Source: Dugong dugon
Lineage: Eukaryota; Chordata; Mammalia; Sirenia; Dugongidae
NCBI GenBank assembly: GCA_030035585.1
Contig: CM057477.1
Span: forward strand, 57,703,447 to 57,767,446
DNA: 64,000 nucleotides
Reading direction: 5' to 3'
In this document: positions 32,155-44,269 of the stretch, in pieces
How the letters are laid out: each line of letters begins with the position of its first letter
Position numbering within the stretch: the first letter of the stretch is position 1
The notes under the pieces: generated by a model
The model's database searches: none
What the model was told of the DNA's origin: nothing
The model's input: only the letters and a program-made list of their open reading frames with translations
Made by a program: the position numbers and the translations under genes

Positions 32155-32576
32155 TGTTACAGATTGAATTGTGTCCCCCAAAGATATATGTTATACATCC
32201 TTACCCCTATGCCTGTGGACACAACTCATTTGGGAAGAGGAGTTTCTTTGTTATGTTAATGAGACCATATCAGTGCAGGGGGTGTCTTAAGCCAATCATT
32301 TTTGAGATATCAAAAGGGCAGATCAGGCACAGAAGAATGTAAACTTGAATGTGGGAAAGACAGATGCCACGTGGAGATCTCCAAGGAACTCCAAGAAGAA
32401 CTTTAGAGAAGCTGAGACAAGGGTTTTCCCCAGAGAGGACAGAAAGAGCCTTCTCCTAGAGCTGGTGTCCTGAATTAAGACTTTCAGCCTCCTGAACTGT
32501 GAGAAAATAAACTTCTGTTCATTAAAGACACCCACTTGTGGTATTTCTGTTACTGTAGCACTAGGTAACTTAGATA
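32155..32576 (+). mobile_element. MaLR-type LTR
   Basis: It starts TGTTACAGATTGAATTGTG and ends 'agcactaggtaacttagata', with AATAAA near 32506. Sense orientation of the family seen inverted at 11789, 39885 and 61234. The flanks cctgc and ccgcc are only a weak 5-bp match. Confidence 0.83.
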
Positions 32577-33133
32577 CCGCCATCGAGGGCTTGAACAATA
32601 GGACAAAGGGACCTTGCAATTCTGCACAAAGTTGAAACCCTAGTGGCACTACTCAGGGTTCTCTTGACTGTAGTTGGTGATGTGCCAACAACCTGTGTGC
32701 AGGGGACAAGCATGGACGAGATAGGAGTGATAAGGCAAAATGGTAAGGTAAGTCTGAGGCAGGACTGAAACTGGACTGCAGAGCGTGATTTGCTCTGAAA
32801 GAGAAATCCATCCTGTTTGTCCAACTAACATAGAAGCAGCAACACGAGTCAATGAGGAACAAGACAAAATCTCATGGAATATGGTACCATAAGCATCTTT
32901 TTTTCTAATCATAGCACTCACATTATTCTGATAGAAAATAGAAACATTACGTCAAGCTTACTTACTAAGTTACTAACAAGGCAGACAGAGAATTCGGAAA
33001 CGCGGTAACATAAAGAAATAAACATTTATAGCAGAGAGATATTTAAAAACTCAACAAGGAAGAAAAAAAAATTTTTTAATTATTTGAGAATGGGTTTTAT
33101 CCATTTGAAGGCAAGGGGGATGTGATCTTTATC
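32577..33133. other. Unique non-coding stretch
   Basis: Nothing recognised; A/T run at 33063-33078. Confidence 0.5.
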
Positions 33134-33285
33134 AAACCTTGGTGGCACAGTGGTTAAGAGCTTGGCTGCTAACCAAAAAGATCAGCAGTTTGAATCCACC
33201 AGCCGCTCCTTGGAAACCCTATAGGGCAGTTCTACTCTGTCCTATAGGGTCACTATGTGTCAGAATCGACTCAACAGCAACAGGT
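33134..33285 (+). mobile_element. AfroSINE with internal ~44-bp deletion
   Basis: Forward copy. The head is 'ccttggtggcacagtggtta' and the short body is 'ccagccgctccttggaaacc' joined directly to 'ctatagggcagttctactct'. The tail ends in a (GT)-rich run instead of poly(A). Confidence 0.92.
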
Positions 33286-33309
33286 GTGTGTGTGGTGTGT
33301 ACTTGGTAC

Positions 33310-33510
33310 CAGGCTCTGTGCTAAGCATGAAGCACAGGTACTTGATCTACTTTTCTCAATGGCTCCATGAGAAAGTATTACTAGCTCTGTTTTACATATG
33401 AGGAAACCGAGGCTCAGAAAGATTAAAAAATGTGCCTAAGCCAGTGAGATTCAGGGCTAGGATTTAAATTCTCATATGCCTGACTCCAAAGGCATAATCT
33501 CTTCACCTCA
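33310..33510 (-). mobile_element. MIR SINE (inverted)
   Basis: 'gttttacatatgaggaaacc' then 'gaggctcagaaagattaaaa' and 'gggctaggatttaaattctc' is an inverted MIR including the core. Confidence 0.8.
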
Positions 33511-33535
33511 CCCTATAGACCTAAAAGGACACAAG

Positions 33536-33948
33536 TGTATTAATCTCCTAGGATTGCCGTAACAAAGTACCACAAAGTGGGTGACTTTAAAGAACAGAAA
33601 TTTATTGTCTCACAGTTCTGGAGGCTAGTAGTCCAAATTCAACAGGGGGGTTAACGAGACGTTGTTCTCTTAGAAGACTCTAGGGAAAGACCCTTCTTGT
33701 TTCTTCCAGCTTCTAGTAGCCTCAGGCATTTCTTGGGATTCCTTGGCTTGTAGATGCCATCTTCACATGACCATCTTTCCCCTGTGTGTCTCTTCTTTTT
33801 CGTAAGGACACTGCTCACATTGTGTTAGGACCCACTCTACTCGAGTATGACCTAATGTTAACTGATAACATCTTCAAATACCTTATTTCCAGACGAGGCC
33901 ACATTCACAGGTGCCAGGGGGACTCCAGAATAAATGCAATCCATAACA
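33536..33948 (-). mobile_element. MLT1A-like MaLR LTR
   Basis: Inverted LTR beginning tgtattaatctcctaggatt and ending 'aatgcaatccataaca', closely similar in layout to 11092-11694. No matching 5-bp flanks. Confidence 0.82.
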
Positions 33949-35455
33949 CCAACTAAAATTAAATTTTTTGGAAGCTGGAAAAGCTCATCATAGAAATGGA
34001 CTGAGATAGGACAGAGTAAAGTGAGAGAACACGCCATGATCACTCCAGCAGCCTGTCTCATTCAAAGCCCAGCATCCCAGTTTGGACACTCTGCTCCTGG
34101 CCTTTTCTGAAGAAGCCCAATGGCTGTTTAATGTGTGTCTCTCTCACTGAGGAGTTGCCAGTTCTCCACTAGGCCAGCGAACAGCTGGGTGACTTCCAGA
34201 GGCACCTGGGCTCTGCTGGAATTGTCCTAATGCCGAGAGAAATAAAAGCCTGAGGACCCAGTTCCATGCCCTGAAGACCTCCAGTCCTGCCCCCAAGCCA
34301 GGTGTGTACTCCCACATCCTGAGGTAGCTCATTACAATCAGGGGCTGAATAGTAAAACAGAAATTAAATTGACACTTCGAAGCATTAATCTAAGCACAAA
34401 TTAATATTCATCAACATCTGCTATTTGTTCAGGTGAATGTTCAGCTTAAAGAAAAAATAGCACTCTTTAGCATCCTACATAGAGGCAATATATACCAAAG
34501 AAAATGGCCTTCCCCCCATGCAGGTCCTCTGTATGCAGCCGGCAGAGAGCCCAGCTCCCTGTGGAGACAACGTTGGTGACAGTCTTTCCACAGGGACCCT
34601 GGGTATCTTTCAATAAATCATTTTTATTTGGTCACTTTTTTTTTTCCTGACTCTCAAGACTTTGCTGCTCCTTCTTAGAATGGAAGAACTGGGAAACTGG
34701 GGGATGTTTATTTCATCTCAATTCTTGGCAACAAGTTCTGTCCGTATGGTCTGCCATTCGATCATCATCATCAGGGCAGGAGACATTTCGTCACTAGAAA
34801 ATTACCAGCTGAATTTCCAAATGTGTGTAGAGAGAAGTTTGCAGGGGGACAAGATGGGGTAGAACTAGCAACTTTACTGGTAGGTATGACTCCACACAGA
34901 CAGAGAATGGAGCAATTACACAATAGCAACACAGCCTGTACCTCTCCTGCACTCTTACAGCCAAAGGGGACGTTTGATGGTATAACACAGGAAGTATCAT
35001 TGAGTCATAACATTTCTGGAGCAAGGGAGTATTTTTTAGGTCATAACCAAGCTAGGAGCTGTTCTCTTTCTGCCAAAAACACTAGTAGAACTTCTGAAAG
35101 CCCTCCCACGACTAGAGGCCAGAGCAGATCTGAGAGATATTTAGAGAAATAATCCATTCCCTGGATAAAATGGTGACTTCAAAAAGAACTTTGGAGAATA
35201 TCTTTCCTTATATTTTAACATTTCTTCTCACTCTGTCCCAGATAGTTGGAACACAGTGACTAAAATAGTGGAAATACAGTAAAATGAAAACAACAGACAA
35301 ATAAGCCAAGAGACTGAATGTTCTGCATACTTTTGAAAAAACAAAAACAAAACCTGATAGTAACTAGCAGGAGGTCGCTTGAACTTGGTCTCCAATCTAT
35401 TCCCAAGTGGAGAAGTGATGGAGGATTTTGCAGAAGTTTATATACCATGAGTGGC
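33949..35455. other. Unique non-coding stretch
   Basis: About 1.5 kb without a recognised repeat or gene. 34375-34500 is AT-rich with TAAT motifs and a CAGGTG E-box ('aaattaatattcatcaacat'), and could be another conserved non-coding stretch. The 109-aa frame at 34823-35152 has no domain. Confidence 0.5.
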
Positions 35456-35700
35456 AGGAGAGTGTACTAGTTAAGAGCAAGGAATCTAAAGTTAAAACGT
35501 GAGGTCAGATTTAAGCTTTGCCACTTTCTATTTTTGTGATCTTGGGCAACTTATTTAGCATCTCTGTGTCTCACTTTCCTCATCTATAGAATGGGTGTGT
35601 TGTAATGATTGAATGACTTGATATACCAAAGTATTTGAAACAGTATCTGCTACCTTATAAGTATCATATTAGCTGTTGTTATGCATTTAGTAGTAGAAAT
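35456..35700 (+). mobile_element. MIR SINE
   Basis: 'gtgtactagttaagagcaag' (A-box side), 'tttgtgatcttgggcaactt' and 'cctcatctatagaatgggtg' give a nearly complete MIR. It directly precedes the Tigger1 element. Confidence 0.85.
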
Positions 35701-35706
35701 TATGTA

Positions 35707-38025
35707 CAGGCATACCTTGGAGATACCGTGGGTTCAGTTCCAGACCACTACAATAAAATGAGTCACATAAATTTTTTGGTTTCCCAGTGCATATAAAAGT
35801 TACATTTATACTATAGTGCAGTCTATTAAGTGTGCGATAGCATTATGTATAAAAAAAACAACGTACATACCTTAATAAAAAAATACTTTATTGCTAAATA
35901 GTGCTAACCATCATCTGAGTCTTCAGCTGGTGACTGATCAGGGTGGTGGTTGAAGAAGTTTGGGGTGGCTGTGGTTATTTCTCAAAATAAGACAACAATG
36001 AAATTTGCTGCATTGATTAATTCTTTGTTTCACAAAAGATTTCTCTGCAGCATGCAGTGCTGTTTGATAGTATTTTACCCACTGTAGAACTTCTTTCAAA
36101 GTTGGAGTCAATCCTCTCAAACCTTGCCACTGCTTTATCAGTTTTTATGTAATATTCTAAATCCTTTGTTGTCATTTCAACAGTGTTCACAGGATCTTCA
36201 CCAGGAGTAGATTTCATCTCAAGAAACCATTTTCTTTGCTCATCCATAGGAAGTAACTCCTCATCTTTTAAAGTTTTATTATCATAAGATTGCAAGAATT
36301 CAGTCATATCTTCAACCTCCACTCCTAATTCTAGTTCTCTTGCTATTTCCACCAAATCTGCAGTTACTTCCTCCACCAAAGCCTTGAACCCTTCAAAGTC
36401 ATCCATGAGGGTTGAAATCAACTTCTTCCAAACTCCTGTTAATGTTGATATTTTGACCTCCTCCCATGATTTAGAAATGTTCTTAATGGCATCTAGAATG
36501 GTTTTCAGAAGGTTTTCAATTTATTTTGCCCAGATCCATCAGAGGAATCACTACCTATGGCAGCTATAGCCTTATGAAATGTATTTTTTAAATAATAAGA
36601 CTTGAAAGTCAAAATTAGTCCTGGATCTATGGGCTGCAGAATGGATGTTGTGTTAGCAGACATGAAAACAACATTAATTTCCTTGTACATCTCCATCAGG
36701 GTTTTTGGTTGCCCAGGTGCATTGTCAATGAGCAGTAATATTTTGAAAGGAATCTTTTTTTCTGAGTAGTAGGTCTCAACAGTGGGCTTAAAATATTCAG
36801 TAAATCACATTGTAAACAGATGTGCTGTCATCCAGGCTTTGTTGTTCCATTTATAGAGCACAAGCAGAGTAGATTTAGCAAAATCCTTAACTGCCTTAGG
36901 ATTTTTGGAATGGTAAATGAGCATTGGCTTCAACTTAAAGTCACCAACTGCATTAGACCCTAACAAGCAAGAAAGTCAGACTGTCCTTTGAAGCTTTGAA
37001 GCCAGGCATTGACTTTCCTCTCTAGCTCTGAAAGTCCTAGATGGCATCTTCTTCCAACGTAAGGCTGCTTCCTTTACATTGAAAATCTGTTGTTCAGTGT
37101 AGCCACCTTCGTCAATTATCTTAGCTAGATCTTCTGGATAACTTGCTGCAGATTCTACATCTCACTTACTATTTCAAGTTGCACTTTTATGTTATGGAGA
37201 TAGCTTCTGTCCTTAAACCTCATGAACCAACCTCCACTAGCTTCAAACTTTTCGTCTGCAGCTTCCTCACTTCTCTCAGCTTTCAGAGTTAGAGCCTTGC
37301 TCTGGGTTAGGCTTTGGCTTAAGGGAATGTTGTGGCTGGTTTCATCTTCTATCCAGACCACTAAAATTTTCTCCATAGCAGCAATAAGGCTGTTTCGCTT
37401 TCTTATCATTCAGGCGTTCACTGGAGTAGCACTTTAAATTTCTTTCAAGGACTTTTTCCTTTGTATTCACAACTTGGTTAACTGTTTGGCACAAGAGGCC
37501 TAGCATTTGGCTTATCTTAGCTTTTAACACACCTTCCTCACTAAGCTTAATCATTCCTAGCTTTTGATTTAAGGTAAGAGACACGCAACTCTTCCTTTCA
37601 CTTGAACACTTAGGGGACATTGTAGGTTTATTAACTGACCTAATTTTAATATCGTTCTGTCTCAGAGAAGAGGGAGGCCCAAGGAGTGAGAGAGACATGG
37701 GGGAATGGCCGGTTGGTGGAACAGTCAGTACACACACAATGTTGATTAAGTTCACAGTCTTATGGTGCCCCAAAACAATTACAATAGTAACATCCAAGAT
37801 AACTGATCACAGATCACTGTAACGGATATAGTAATAATGAAAAAGTTAGAAATATTGTGAGAATTACCAACATGTGACACAGAGACACAAAGTAAGCACA
37901 TGCTGTTGGAGAAGTGGTGCTGATAGGCTTGCTCGATGCAGGATTGCCACAAAACGTCAATTTGTAAAAAACACAATATCTGCAAAGAACAATTAAGTGA
38001 AGTGCAACAAAAGTAGGTATACCTG
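35707..38025 (-). mobile_element. Tigger1 (pogo-type) DNA transposon, nearly complete
   Basis: The left end is CAGGCATACCTTGGAGATAC and the right end is the inverse (gtaggtatacctg). TA dinucleotides lie at 35705-35706 and 38026-38027, the duplicated pogo/Tigger target. Its length of 2,319 bp is close to the roughly 2.4 kb of Tigger1. The transposase gene runs on the minus strand and is broken (see next entry). Tigger1 was active in early placental mammals, so this is an old shared insertion. Confidence 0.95.
36017..37622 (-). pseudogene. Tigger1 transposase, broken
   Basis: The frame begins at [20 protein letters not shown] (start near 37622) with the N-terminal psq-type helix-turn-helix region. 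A CENP-B-like DNA-binding part follows (37155-37409: [20 protein letters not shown]). Then come DDE-domain remnants, including [12 protein letters not shown] around 36705-36745, which keeps the second catalytic aspartate. Next is [13 protein letters not shown] (36505-36696) and an acidic C-terminal part (36017-36421). Several frameshifts and stops separate these pieces, so no functional transposase can be made. Confidence 0.92.
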
Positions 38026-38086
38026 TATTAGAAAATCTCTGGTAATTGTAATAGGATTTATATTACTGAAAGTGTAGAGTGAATGA

Positions 38087-38292
38087 AGGAGTCCCTGGGC
38101 GGCACATATGGTTAAGCGCTGGGCTACTAACAAAAGATTGGTGGTTCAAACCGACTCAGAGGTGCCTCAGAAGAAAGGCCTGGCGATCTTCTTTTGAAAG
38201 TTCACAGCCATGAAAACCCTAAGAGTACAGTTCTACTCTGACACACACGGGGTTGCCATGAGTCAAAATCAACTCGACAGCAACTGGAAAAA
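38087..38292 (+). mobile_element. AfroSINE2-type SINE with 11-bp TSD
   Basis: Forward copy from 'aggagtccctgggcggcaca' to 'gacagcaactggaaaaa', flanked by perfect agagtgaatga copies at 38076-38086 and 38293-38303. All diagnostic modules are present (gcctcagaagaaaggcctgg; acacacacggggttgccatg). Confidence 0.95.
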
Positions 38293-38412
38293 AGAGTGAA
38301 TGACCAAGGCTGGAATTGGTCAATATATTAATTACAACCTAGTCACTTGGTGAACTGCTGAAGTAAGGTCCATGCTGTGTCTGGACTTTAGACAAGGAAT
38401 TTACTCAAAGAT

Positions 38413-38623
38413 AAAACAAAAAAACCAAACCCATTGCTGTTGAGTCAATTCCGACTCATAGCAACCCTAAAGGGCACAGTAGAACTGCCCCATAGGGTTT
38501 CCAAGGCTGTAATCTTTGTAGAAGCAGACTGCTGCATCTTTCTCCCATGGAGCATTTGGTGGATTCCAACTGCCAACCTTTTGATTAGCAGCCAAGCACT
38601 TTAACCACTATGCCATGAGGGCT
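38413..38623 (-). mobile_element. AfroSINE, full-length form
   Basis: Reverse copy with A-rich tail (acaaaaaaaccaaaccc) at left and complete middle segment and head at right. Confidence 0.92.
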
Positions 38624-39050
38624 CTTTCAGGGCTCAAAGAGAAGTCTCCACAAAAGTAATAAAGTTGAACATAGCAGAGATGTTACTTGGATCCCTCATA
38701 TCAGAGAAGACAGATGGTGCCCATGGACACAGTGGATGAGGTCAAACGCTGCCAAGGAACTATCACAACTGATGGAGTCAGCCTGGACCCAAACGGAGGT
38801 CTAAGGATAGGGAAAGCAATGGCAACTGAGAAAGAAAATGTCCCTGCTCTCATGGACCCCATCTTCTACTTCGGGGAGGGAGGAAGGAAAGAGGTGATAA
38901 ATATTCATTGTGGTAAATGAATACACAAACATGACTAATGTTAACTACTGATAAGAGCAATGCAGAGAACTGAAAGAGGTTGATGTGATAGAGACCAGAG
39001 ATTAACTTAAAGCTAAATGGTCAGTGAGATATAGCAGACATGTTTTAAAA
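38624..39050. other. Unique and old repeat-like sequence
   Basis: 'ctgctctcatggaccccatc' with 'gtgataaatattcattgtgg' resembles a common old mammalian repeat. Family not assigned. Confidence 0.4.
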
Positions 39051-39062
39051 CCACCACATAGA

Positions 39063-39755
39063 ATCCCGCTTTGGTAAGTGGCATCTGGGGTCCTAAAAGC
39101 TAGCGAGCAACCATCTAAAATGCATCAATTGGTCCCAATCACCTGGAGCAAAGGAGAATGAAGAACACCAAAGACACAAGGAAAATGTCAGCCCAAGAAA
39201 CAAAAGGGTCACATAAACCAGAGACTCCATTAGCCTAAGAACAGAAGAACTAGATGGTGCCTGGCTACCACCAATGACTGCCCTGACAGGGAACACAACA
39301 GGGACTCCCTGATGGAACAGGAGAAAAGTTGAGTGCAGAACTCAAATTCTAGTAAAAAGACCAGACTTAATGGTCTGACTGAGACCGGAGGAACCCTGGA
39401 AGACATGGCCCCAGGACTGTCTGTTAGCCCAAAACTAAAACCATTCTCAAAGCCAACTCTTCAGACAAAGATTAGACTGGACTATAAGACATAAAATGAT
39501 ACTAGTGAAGAGTGCGCTCCTTAGCTCAAGTAAATAAATGAGTCTAAATAGGCGCCTCCTATCCAGAGGTGAGGTAAGAAGGCAAAAACGGACTGGAGCT
39601 GGTTGAATGGACACGGGAAATCCAGAGTGGAAAGAAGTGTGGTATCACAGTATGGGGAGTGCAACGAGGGTCACACAGCAGTGTGTGTATAAACTTTTGT
39701 ATGAGAAACTAACTTGAACTGGACTTTTATTTAAAGTACAATTAAAAAAAATAAG
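39063..39755 (+). mobile_element. L1 3' UTR fragment with TSD
   Basis: Sense L1 3' UTR from about 39063 to a short A-rich end (39742-39752). It is flanked by ccaccacataga (39051-39062) and ccactacataga (39756-39767), 12 bp with one mismatch. It is so 5' truncated that no ORF2 sequence is present. It is nearly collinear with 41840-42394. Confidence 0.88.
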
Positions 39756-39767
39756 CCACTACATAGA

Positions 39768-39884
39768 GTTAGTACAGGTAGAGAAGAGAAGGGAATCTTA
39801 AGAAGAGCCCTGGGGCACTCTGACACTTAAAGGGTAAGCAACAGAAGAGGAACTAGCAGAGAGACTGAGATCAAAGTCAGTGAG
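39768..39884. repeat. Ancient repeat fragment, family unassigned
   Basis: 'gagaagagaagggaatctta' then 'gagccctggggcactctgac' belongs to a widespread old mammalian repeat, probably related to 30030-30180. Confidence 0.4.
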
Positions 39885-40273
39885 TATCTTGGTTATCTAG
39901 TGTTATTATAATGCAAATATCACAAGTGGGTGGTTTTAAAGAACAGAATTTTATTTTCTCACAGTTCTGGATGCTAAACGTCCAAGCCAAGGTCTCCACT
40001 GTTTTGAGCCTTTCTTTGTCGTATCCCCTATCAGTTCTTGGTTATCCTTGGCACACCCTGGCATCTGTTTTCCCCTGTGTGTGTGTCTCTACGTCTATTC
40101 TGGCCTTTTTATAACTCAAAAGTGATTAGGTTTAGGATCCGGCCTACTCCAGTATGACCTCATTAATATAACAAAAGAAAAACTCTATTTGCAAACAGGA
40201 TCACACCCTACAAGGGCCAAGAATTCAACACATATTTGGGACATAGAAGGTGGTGCACAATTCATCCATAACA
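39885..40273 (-). mobile_element. MaLR-type LTR, 5-bp TSD GTGAG
   Basis: Inverted LTR ('tatcttggttatctagtgtt' at left, 'cacaattcatccataaca' at right), flanked exactly by gtgag at 39880-39884 and 40274-40278. Solo LTR. Confidence 0.9.
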
Positions 40274-40326
40274 GTGAGGTATGAAGAAAACCACTGCAAG
40301 AGTATGATGTCACAGACGTCAAGAGA

Positions 40327-42394
40327 AGGATCTGAAACTATTATACCACCACAGTAATCAAAACAGCCTGGTACTGGTACAACAACAGATACATAGACCA
40401 ATGGAACAGAATTCAGAATCCAGACATAAATGCATCCACCTATGAGCAGGTGATATTTGACAAAGGCCCAAAGTCCATGAACTGGGGAAAAGACAGTCTC
40501 TTTAACAAATGGTGCTGCCATAACTGGATATCCATCTGCAAAAAACTGAAACAAAACCCATATCTCACACCATGCACAAATACTAACTCAAAATGGATCA
40601 AAGACCTAAATATCAAATCAAAAACAACAAAGATGACGGAAGAAAAAATAGGGACAATGCTAGGAGCCCTATTACATGGCATAAAAAGAATATAAACCAT
40701 AAGTAAAAATGTACAAACACCAGAAGAGAGACAGATAACTGGGAGCTCCTAAAAATCAAACACTTATGCTCCTCAAAAGACTTCACCAAAAAAATCAAAA
40801 GACAACCTACAGACTGGGAAAAAATTTTGACTACCACAAATCCGATCAGCATCTAATCTCTAAAATCTACAGGACACTGCAAAACCTCAACAATAAAAAG
40901 ACAACCCAATTCAAAAATGGGCAAAGGATATGAACAGACATTTTGCCAAAGAAGACATTCAGGTGGCTAATAGACACGTGAAGAAATGCTCACGAACATT
41001 ACCCGTTAGAGAAAAGCAAATCAAAACTACAATGAGATACTATCTCACCCCAGCAAGGCTAGCATTAATCCAAAAAAACACAAAATAATAAATGCCAGAG
41101 AAGTTGTGGAGAGACTGGAACACTTATACACTGTTGGTGGGAATGTAAAATGGTACAACCACTTTGGAAATTGATTTGGTGCTTCCTTAAAAAGCTAGAA
41201 ATAGAAGTACCCGCAATCCCACTCCTTGGAATATATCCTAGAGAAATAAGAGCTGTCACAGGAATAGATATATGCACACCCATGTTCATTGCAGCACTGT
41301 TCACAATAGCAAAAAGATGGAAACAATCTAGGTGCCCATCAACAGACAAATGGATAAACAAATTACGGTATATCCACACAATGGAATACTAGACAACGAT
41401 AAAGAACAATGATGAAGCCATGAAACACAACATGGAGGAATCTGGATGTCATTATGCTGAGTGGATTTAGTGAGTCACTAGAAGGACAAATATTGTATAA
41501 GATCACTATTATAAGAACTCAAGAAAAGGTTTAAACAGAAGAAAACATTCTTTGATGGTTATGAAGGTGGGGAGGGAGGGTGAGGGTTATTCACTAACTC
41601 GATAGTAGACAAGTATTATCTTAGGTGAAGGGAAGGACAGCACACACTACAGGGGAAGTCAGCACAACGGGATTAAACCAAAGCTAAGAAGTTTCCTGAA
41701 TACAAGCAAACACTTTGAGGGACAGAGTAGCAGAGGTAGGGATTCGGGGACCATGCTTTCAGGGGACATCTAGGTCAATTGGCATAACAAAGCTTATTAA
41801 GAAAATGTTCTGCATCGTACTTTAGTGAGTGACGTCTGCAGTCTTAAAAGCTTGCAAGCGGCCATCTAAGATGCATCAATTGGTCCCAACCACATGGAGT
41901 AAAGGAGAATGAAGAACACCAAAGATACAAGGAAAGTATTAGCCCAAGAGACAGAAAGGGCCTTGTAGACCAGAGACTTCATCAGCCTGACACTGGAAGA
42001 ACTGGATGGTGCTGGATGGTGCCCGGCTACCACCAATGACTGCCCTGACAGGGAACACAACAGAGAGTCCCTGATGGAGCAGGGGAAGGATGGGATGCAG
42101 AACTCAAATTCTAGTAAAAAGACCAGACTTAATGGTCTGACTGAGACTGGAGGAACCCCAGAAAACATGGTCTCTGAGCTCTCTGTCAACCCAGAACTAA
42201 AACCATTCCAGAGGCCAACTCTTCAGACAGATTGCACTGGACTGTGGAAAATAAAATGATACTCATGAAGAGTGTGCTTCTTAGCTCAAGTATATACATG
42301 AGACTAAATGGGCAGCTTCTGTCCGGAGGTGAGATAAGAAGGCAGACAGGGTTGGAGGTGGTTGAATGGACACTGGAAATCAGGAGTAGAAAGG
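40327..42394 (+). mobile_element. L1 fragment: end of ORF2 plus 3' UTR
   Basis: Sense L1 begins inside ORF2 ('ctggtactggtacaacaaca' at 40370) and runs through the ORF2 stop region (about 41400) into a 3' UTR that stops abruptly near 42394. It has no poly(A), so the last 350 bp or so seen in the neighbouring copy are missing. No TSD found. Coordinates of both ends are approximate. Confidence 0.88.
40330..41400 (+). pseudogene. L1 ORF2 C-terminal remnant
   Basis: Pieces in shifted frames include [20 protein letters not shown] (40450-40695) and [20 protein letters not shown], then FTIAKRWKQSRCPSTDKWIN (41150-41392). They correspond to the C-terminal third of ORF2p, downstream of the RT domain. 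Stops and frameshifts make it non-functional. Confidence 0.9.
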
Positions 42395-42439
42395 ATTTAG
42401 AAGGTCATCAGGTACACATACTTGAACATTTCTGATCTC

Positions 42440-42780
42440 AGAGAGCTCATTACCTCTCACAGCAGCCCACTTCATCATTGTTAGAAAAGTATTCCTTCCA
42501 TAGAGATCATTCTGGCACCCATTTGTCTTTGTCTGCCTGAAACAACACATAACCAGTCTAATTCCAGGAGTCAGGTACCACTTTAGGCTTCTTTTCCCTA
42601 GACTAAGCATCCAGCGTGCCTCAAGATTCCCAGACACTTCCTGGTCTTCATTACTCTCCTCTGAATGTGCTCAAATTTGTTATTGTCACTTCCACAGATA
42701 GGTATTCAAAATCAAACTTAGCACCCTGGGTGCAGTCTGAAGATGCCAAGCTCTAGTCCAATCATTATCCCTTAGACTAT
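42440..42780 (-). mobile_element. CR1/L3-type LINE 3' fragment
   Basis: 'agagagctcattacctctca' then 'cagcagcccacttcatcatt', 'ttcccctagactaagcatcc'-like, 'ttactctcctctgaatgtgc' and 'caaacttagcaccctgggtg' follow the antisense of the CR1/L3 3' region (end of the RT ORF), a very old mammalian repeat. Confidence 0.65.
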
Positions 42781-44039
42781 TTTAGATTTCATCTTAGCTC
42801 ATAGAAGCTAAGAGCCACCAGGTATCATCCACATTGAACCTTGATCATCATTACCATGATTTATAAATGTTCAATAATACTCGATGCAATAACCTCAACC
42901 AATCGTTCTTCCATAGCAGAGCTAAGTGCTGCCAAGCCTAGCTACATTAAAGAAGAAACTAGGAAAAGGAAGCCTTCAGCCTCACCTCACACACTTCATT
43001 GCTGTGCCATTTGCTTTTGCACTGAGATGAGACAAAAGGAAACAGGAAAAAGACACGAAGACCCAGATCAGTGTCTGGCAGACAAAAGGCCTCAAAACGA
43101 GTGAAATGGGAGTTGTGTACAAGTGGAACCAGGAGAAATCCTGGACCAGTGCCAGGACTCACCAGCCTGAATACCCTCTAGCGCTTTTCTTTCTCTCCTC
43201 CCTAGCTACGTGAAACTTATAACAAATCAAATCAAAGTTATTTTTCTAAGATCAACTCACAATACCTCTGAGATAGCTTTTTAAAACTTTGTCTTACTCT
43301 TGTTTTGCTCTGAAATTGTTTTAAAGTATTTCTAAGACTTTTAATTAAATATTCACATCCCTGGGCTGTTTTTTTTTTTTTTTTTTTACTTTAAGAAAAG
43401 GTTGTCTCATGCATGAGAAACAAAAATTCAAGAAAGTGAGATAAGACGTCTTTTGGTTTAATTCTAACCAGCCCTGTCCATATACTAAATGTGTATATAC
43501 ATACACTCACACACACCCCTGCAGGCAGGGCAAGGAGGATGCCTGTTGCGCTAGACAATTCCAGAAGCCTACCTTTTGTTCTCTACTGGTACCTGCCAGC
43601 ATGGAGAGCCTGGACAAAGCAGGTGGCTAATGTTTGCTGAGCAGGTTGCAGCAGGAGAATTCTCATTACCCCCCCATAATTGTCCCCCTTTACTCCCTTC
43701 CCTTGAAAGCTTGAAAGGCTCTATTTGGATAGGAAGAAATAAAATGTAAAGGTTTACTCATGAAATATTGATTGTGAGAGTCTTTGTTTCAGCTGTGCTG
43801 GTTCAGGGTCTAATACACCAATTCAGGGTTGAAAGAAATGGTTCAAACCCTTTTCCAAGTCTATGAAACTCTCTCCAAATTCAGAAGGCTGGAGGGGTGG
43901 AGACTGTATCCTGAACAAATTGTGCATTTTTATATCTTTCATATTTTGACCGTTTGACACAAGCATAATAATCATAATGAGCTTGCCATGATGCCAGTCC
44001 CTCTTCATGAAGCGGAGGAAGGGATCGAACGAAGTTCTT
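42781..44039. other. Unique non-coding stretch
   Basis: No gene recognised. Poly(T) at 43371-43387, a short CA-rich run near 43500-43516 and a short C run at 43671-43676. Confidence 0.5.
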
Positions 44040-44240
44040 TGAAGTCAGACAGTCAAGAAAGCTAATTTTGACTCTTTCACATATTAGCTTTGGGACTTTG
44101 GGCAAGTTTCATAAACTCTTTGAGCCTCAGTTTCCTTAGCTTTAATATGAAAATAAAAAGGCTCCTTGTAGGTATATCTCTAACAATTGAAGTGAGATAA
44201 CTTTGCAGAGCTTGGTATATAACAGGTATTCCATGAGGTT
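44040..44240 (+). mobile_element. MIR SINE
   Basis: 'gctttgggactttgggcaag' then 'ctttgagcctcagtttcctt' and 'gtatataacaggtattcc' identify a MIR. Confidence 0.78.
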
Positions 44241-44269
44241 TAGTTTCTTTGCATTGCTCTCATTCTCAA

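Noticed and set aside
34823..35152. 109-aa plus-strand frame
   Set aside because: No domain or coding context is visible and it overlaps a frame on the opposite strand.
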